A stretch of DNA of 9,581 nucleotides from Candidatus Odinarchaeota archaeon (lineage in GTDB: Archaea > Asgardarchaeota > JAGGXT01): positions 1 to 9,581 of the forward strand of contig JAGGXT010000167.1 in assembly GCA_021162905.1 (NCBI GenBank), written 5' to 3'. A program made the position numbers and the translations under genes. Below are positions 6,816 through 9,581 of the stretch, one piece after another. The notes under the pieces were generated by a model. That model did no database searches. It saw nothing but the letters and a program-made list of their open reading frames with translations, and was not told the DNA's origin. Within the stretch, counting starts at the first letter, position 1. Every line of letters starts with the position of its first letter.

Positions 6816-8300
6816 ATGTACATAATAAGTACAATACCCTTGGTAATTCTTGCTCTGCTACTCGTTCCATCACTTTCTGCATTATTAATTGCAATTATAA
6901 AGAGTAGAATAGTAGGTGAAATTGTAACTATTTTCTCGTCTACAATTTTGTTAATTCTTTCTGTTGTGATATTGTACCATGTCATTTATGAAGGATCTGT
7001 TCTATGTTTTGGTGATGAGTTTGGAGTCGATTTCTTATCGGCATGGCTTCTCATATTAATATCATTTATATCCCTAATAGCATCACTTTATTCTATAAAA
7101 TATATTAGATACGAATTAATAGAAAAGAAAATTACTAAAAAGAGAGCAAACATGTACTATGCACTCTTCAATATTTTCTTCTTCACAATGGTACTTCTTG
7201 TTACTACAAATAATATCATTATCATGTGGGTTGCTTTAGAAGCTACGACTTTGGCGTCTGCTTACCTTATAGCAATATATCATTCAAAAGAAGCAATTGA
7301 AGCTGGATGGAAATACGTTATCCTCTGCTCAACAGGCATTGCGTTTGGTTTATACGGAATAATTACGCTGTATTATACTGCATATCGTTCTGGTGTGTAC
7401 AATCCACTATTATGGACAAGCTTAGTTACAAGTTCTGAGATGCTTAGAGAATCTCCTACATTACTTAGGATCGCGTTTGTGCTTATCTTGATAGGCTTTG
7501 GTACAAAGGCAGGTTTGGCACCTTTACACACTTGGCTTCCAGATGCATATTCTGAAGCACCTGCACCTGTCTCAGCGGTACTTTCAAGCGTACTTGAAGG
7601 TTGTGCAATATATGCTATTATGCGATTTTACAGAATAGCCGTTGGTGCAGGTATACTAAGTTTTGCTCAAATAGTCCTTATAATAATAGGTTTGCTTTCG
7701 ATGATTATATCCTCCTTACATATGATCGTAGTAGATGACATCAAGAGAATGTTTGCTCTGTCAAGTGTTGAGCACATGGGTCTTATTGTTTGTGCATTAG
7801 GTTTTGGAGGCAGTTTGGGAACTCTAGCAGCTGTTTTCCATGTATTAAATCATGCTCTAGTTAAATCAGCACTGTTTCTTTCCACAGGAAACTTTGTAAG
7901 AGCTTATGGTACTCGAAAAATTAGTGAAATTAAGGGTATTTTAAGTTCATATCCAATACTTGGTGTTCAATTGTTAATTGGAGTCTATGCTATTATAGGT
8001 GGGCCTCCTTTTGGGGTGTTTCAGTCAGAGCTCTTATCAGTAATGGCAGGGGTATACTATGGTTCTATAGTAGTATTGGTTATTTTTATAATCACTCTTG
8101 TAACTGCATTTGGAGCATTGCTGGTAAACTCTATGAATATAATCTATGGAGAATCTGAATTTAAAGTGAAAAAATACCCCGCATCATGGAATATACCTGT
8201 AATGATTCTTTTACTTATTTCACTTCTTGTAGGTATTTACCTTCCAGAACCACTTCGCTTATGTCTTGACCAAGCAAGTAAGATTGTTGGAGGAAGTTAG
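6816..8300 (+). CDS. hyfF: Hydrogenase-4 subunit F-like (NuoN/M-type antiporter-like membrane subunit)
   Basis: This 494-residue membrane protein with about 13-14 hydrophobic segments belongs to the same ion-translocating family as HyfB but to the HyfF branch. Diagnostic stretches are MWVALEATTLASAYL (137-151) and AGWKYVILCSTGIAFGLYG (163-181). GFGTKAGLAPLHTWLPDAYS (227-246), with EAPAPVSAVL next, completes the set. Channel residues are Glu142, Lys231, His238, His346 and Lys350 in NHALVKSALFLS, and Glu405 in PPFGVFQSELL. At the segment-8 position where HyfB has Lys272, the sequence reads SSVLEGCAIYAIMR: no Lys, but a Glu (261) one residue earlier. E. coli HyfF is about 526 residues, so this one is near normal size. 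It sits 13 bp after hyfE and 4 bp before the next gene. Confidence 0.9.
   Translation: MYIISTIPLVILALLLVPSLSALLIAIIKSRIVGEIVTIFSSTILLILSVVILYHVIYEGSVLCFGDEFGVDFLSAWLLILISFISLIASLYSIKYIRYELIEKKITKKRANMYYALFNIFFFTMVLLVTTNNIIIMWVALEATTLASAYLIAIYHSKEAIEAGWKYVILCSTGIAFGLYGIITLYYTAYRSGVYNPLLWTSLVTSSEMLRESPTLLRIAFVLILIGFGTKAGLAPLHTWLPDAYSEAPAPVSAVLSSVLEGCAIYAIMRFYRIAVGAGILSFAQIVLIIIGLLSMIISSLHMIVVDDIKRMFALSSVEHMGLIVCALGFGGSLGTLAAVFHVLNHALVKSALFLSTGNFVRAYGTRKISEIKGILSSYPILGVQLLIGVYAIIGGPPFGVFQSELLSVMAGVYYGSIVVLVIFIITLVTAFGALLVNSMNIIYGESEFKVKKYPASWNIPVMILLLISLLVGIYLPEPLRLCLDQASKIVGGS
8289..8293 (+). promoter_or_regulatory. Possible ribosome binding site of the third antiporter gene, inside the hyfF end
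   Basis: GGAGG occurs 11 nt before the ATG at 8305, within the last hyfF codons. The spacing is longer than for the other genes, so translation may depend partly on coupling with hyfF, whose stop is 4 bp before the start. Confidence 0.4.
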
Positions 8301-8304
8301 GGTT

Positions 8305-9581
8305 ATGATTGGTTTCGAATTACTGCTTGAATACGATCTTGGAGCTTTCTTTGCTATAGGTATACTAATGTATGTTGTAGCGATTATACTTGCAATATTA
8401 TTTGATTCCAAACCAAACTATTCAAATATTCTAAGTAATATTGTATCATGCTTTGCATCCTTGCTAATGATATACGTAAGTATGATTGTAGCCCTTACTG
8501 GCAAGCATTTAAAACTAGGACCTTACGAAATTATAATTCCCCAAGCACCACTAATTATAGATGTGGATTCTATTAGTGCTGTACTGATTTTTGTTATATC
8601 TTCTCTTACATTTGCTATTTCAATATTCTCTATAGGTTATCTGAAGATGTTCTATCACAAAAGAAGTATGGGCTACTTTGGTTTGTTTTACAACCTTTTT
8701 GTTATGGCGATGATTTTAACATGTTGCGTGAGCAACACTTTGTGGTTCTTGCAACTTTGGGAGCTTATGACAGCATCATCTTATTTCTTAGTAGTATATG
8801 AGGATACGCCAGATATCAGAAAAATTGGTTACTTTTACTTCATTATGATGCATTTAGGTTTTGCATGTTTAATAGTTTCTTTATCTCTGATGAGCTTTGC
8901 AGTAGGCTCAATGGACTTCAATATTATAGAGATAGCTAGCGTTAATATAAGTGGAGAGCTGAAAACTATAATTCTAATATTAGCACTTATAGGGTTTGGA
9001 ATGAAGATAGGCCTATTTCCTTTATATGTGTGGCTTCCTGAAGCCTATCCAGCAGCACCAAGCAATGTATCTGCGTTACTTAGTGGAGTGATGGCATCGG
9101 TTGGGTTATATGGTTTAATTAAGATAAGTATTCTATTACATGCTACCATGTCTTGGTGGTATATCACACTATCTATTTTAGCAATCATAAATGTATTAGT
9201 AGGGTTCCTAAGTTTGCTGGGTCAAATTGATTTTAAGCGTCTGCTTGCGTATTCAAGTATGATCGAAATGGGTCTTGCAGTTTTATCTTTTGCATATTAT
9301 TGTGCTGGTTCAGAAATGGGTCTAAAGGCATCATTAATGCATGTCATTAATCAAGCGTATGCTAAAGGTATGCTTTTTGCAATAAGTGGCGTTTTCTTAT
9401 ACTGTGCGTATACTAAAAAATTATCAGATATCAAAGGATTGTGGAAAAGTAACTCGTTTTTAGCAACATTATATTTTATTGCACTCGTAGATATTATGGG
9501 TATCCCACCATTTGGTTGTTTCTTTAGTAAGGTCTTTATCATATTATCTGGATTTTCACAATTTCTCAGTTGGTGGGGGCC
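8305..9581 (+). CDS. Third antiporter-like membrane subunit (HyfD/HyfB/NuoL family), 3' truncated by the window
   Basis: The frame starts at ATG 8305 and stays open to the right edge, giving 425 complete codons with no stop. It is a polytopic membrane protein of the NuoL/M/N family. Visible markers are Glu153 in QLWELMTASSYF, Lys234 in GFGMKIGLFPLYVWLPEAYP (230-249), and PAAPSNVSALLSGVM (249-263). Further on are FKRLLAYSS, His346, Lys354 in QAYAKGMLF, and Lys409 in IPPFGCFFSKVFI. The PAAPSN...SALLSGVM stretch is nearly the same as in HyfB (256-270), so it is closer to HyfB than to HyfF there. Unlike HyfB it has Ser265 at the segment-8 Lys position, and Lys rather than Glu at segment 12, as in NuoL. 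By content it could take the place of E. coli HyfD, although it comes after hyfF. It should form a third ion-translocating unit. The C-terminal part is missing, so exact subfamily naming is open. Confidence 0.88.
   Translation, partial: MIGFELLLEYDLGAFFAIGILMYVVAIILAILFDSKPNYSNILSNIVSCFASLLMIYVSMIVALTGKHLKLGPYEIIIPQAPLIIDVDSISAVLIFVISSLTFAISIFSIGYLKMFYHKRSMGYFGLFYNLFVMAMILTCCVSNTLWFLQLWELMTASSYFLVVYEDTPDIRKIGYFYFIMMHLGFACLIVSLSLMSFAVGSMDFNIIEIASVNISGELKTIILILALIGFGMKIGLFPLYVWLPEAYPAAPSNVSALLSGVMASVGLYGLIKISILLHATMSWWYITLSILAIINVLVGFLSLLGQIDFKRLLAYSSMIEMGLAVLSFAYYCAGSEMGLKASLMHVINQAYAKGMLFAISGVFLYCAYTKKLSDIKGLWKSNSFLATLYFIALVDIMGIPPFGCFFSKVFIILSGFSQFLSWWG

Noticed and set aside
1..9581. Search for CRISPR repeats, tRNA genes, insertion sequences or attachment sites
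   Set aside because: No spaced repeats, cloverleaf-like segments, transposase frames or terminal inverted repeats were seen by eye.

Overview
The window carries one contiguous, plus-strand operon for a membrane-bound formate-oxidising complex of the formate hydrogenlyase / hydrogenase-4 (Hyf, Hyc) type. It also holds the tail of an unrelated upstream gene. The DNA is AT-rich, with heavy use of ATA (Ile), TTA (Leu) and AGA/AGG (Arg). Most starts have a Shine-Dalgarno of the GGTGAT or GGGGAGG kind. Together with a Cys-type FdhF, this best fits an archaeon, possibly a thermophile or thermoacidophile. That is an inference from style; no rRNA or other taxonomic marker is present.

Layout. 1-104: last 33 codons of an unidentified gene with a CxxC motif. 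105-381: 277 bp without a gene, the likely promoter region. 382-2433: fdhF, a cytoplasmic molybdenum/tungsten formate dehydrogenase with Cys at the selenocysteine site. 2446-2961: HyfA/HycB-like protein with sixteen Cys for four [4Fe-4S] clusters. 2978-5212: HyfB, a NuoL-type antiporter-like subunit with a long C-terminal tail. 5209-6159: HyfC, the NuoH-like subunit. 6164-6802: HyfE, with a NuoK-like motif. 6816-8300: HyfF, a NuoN/M-like antiporter subunit. 8305 to the window end: a third antiporter-like subunit (HyfD position/HyfB-like), cut off by the window edge. Gaps between genes are 4-16 bp or a 4-bp overlap, so co-transcription is likely.

How they work together (inference from family knowledge): FdhF oxidises formate to CO2 and passes electrons through its [4Fe-4S] cluster to the HyfA wire. 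From there they should reach a peripheral module docked on HyfC. The released energy would drive ion movement through HyfB, HyfF and the third antiporter subunit, with HyfE as part of the membrane path. The hydrogenase large and small subunits (HyfG, HyfI), which would prove that H2 is the product, are not in the window. The final electron acceptor is therefore the main open question. The coding content resembles known Hyf-type loci; the points worth checking are the HyfC signature, the different ion-channel residues in the three antiporter subunits, and what follows the right edge.
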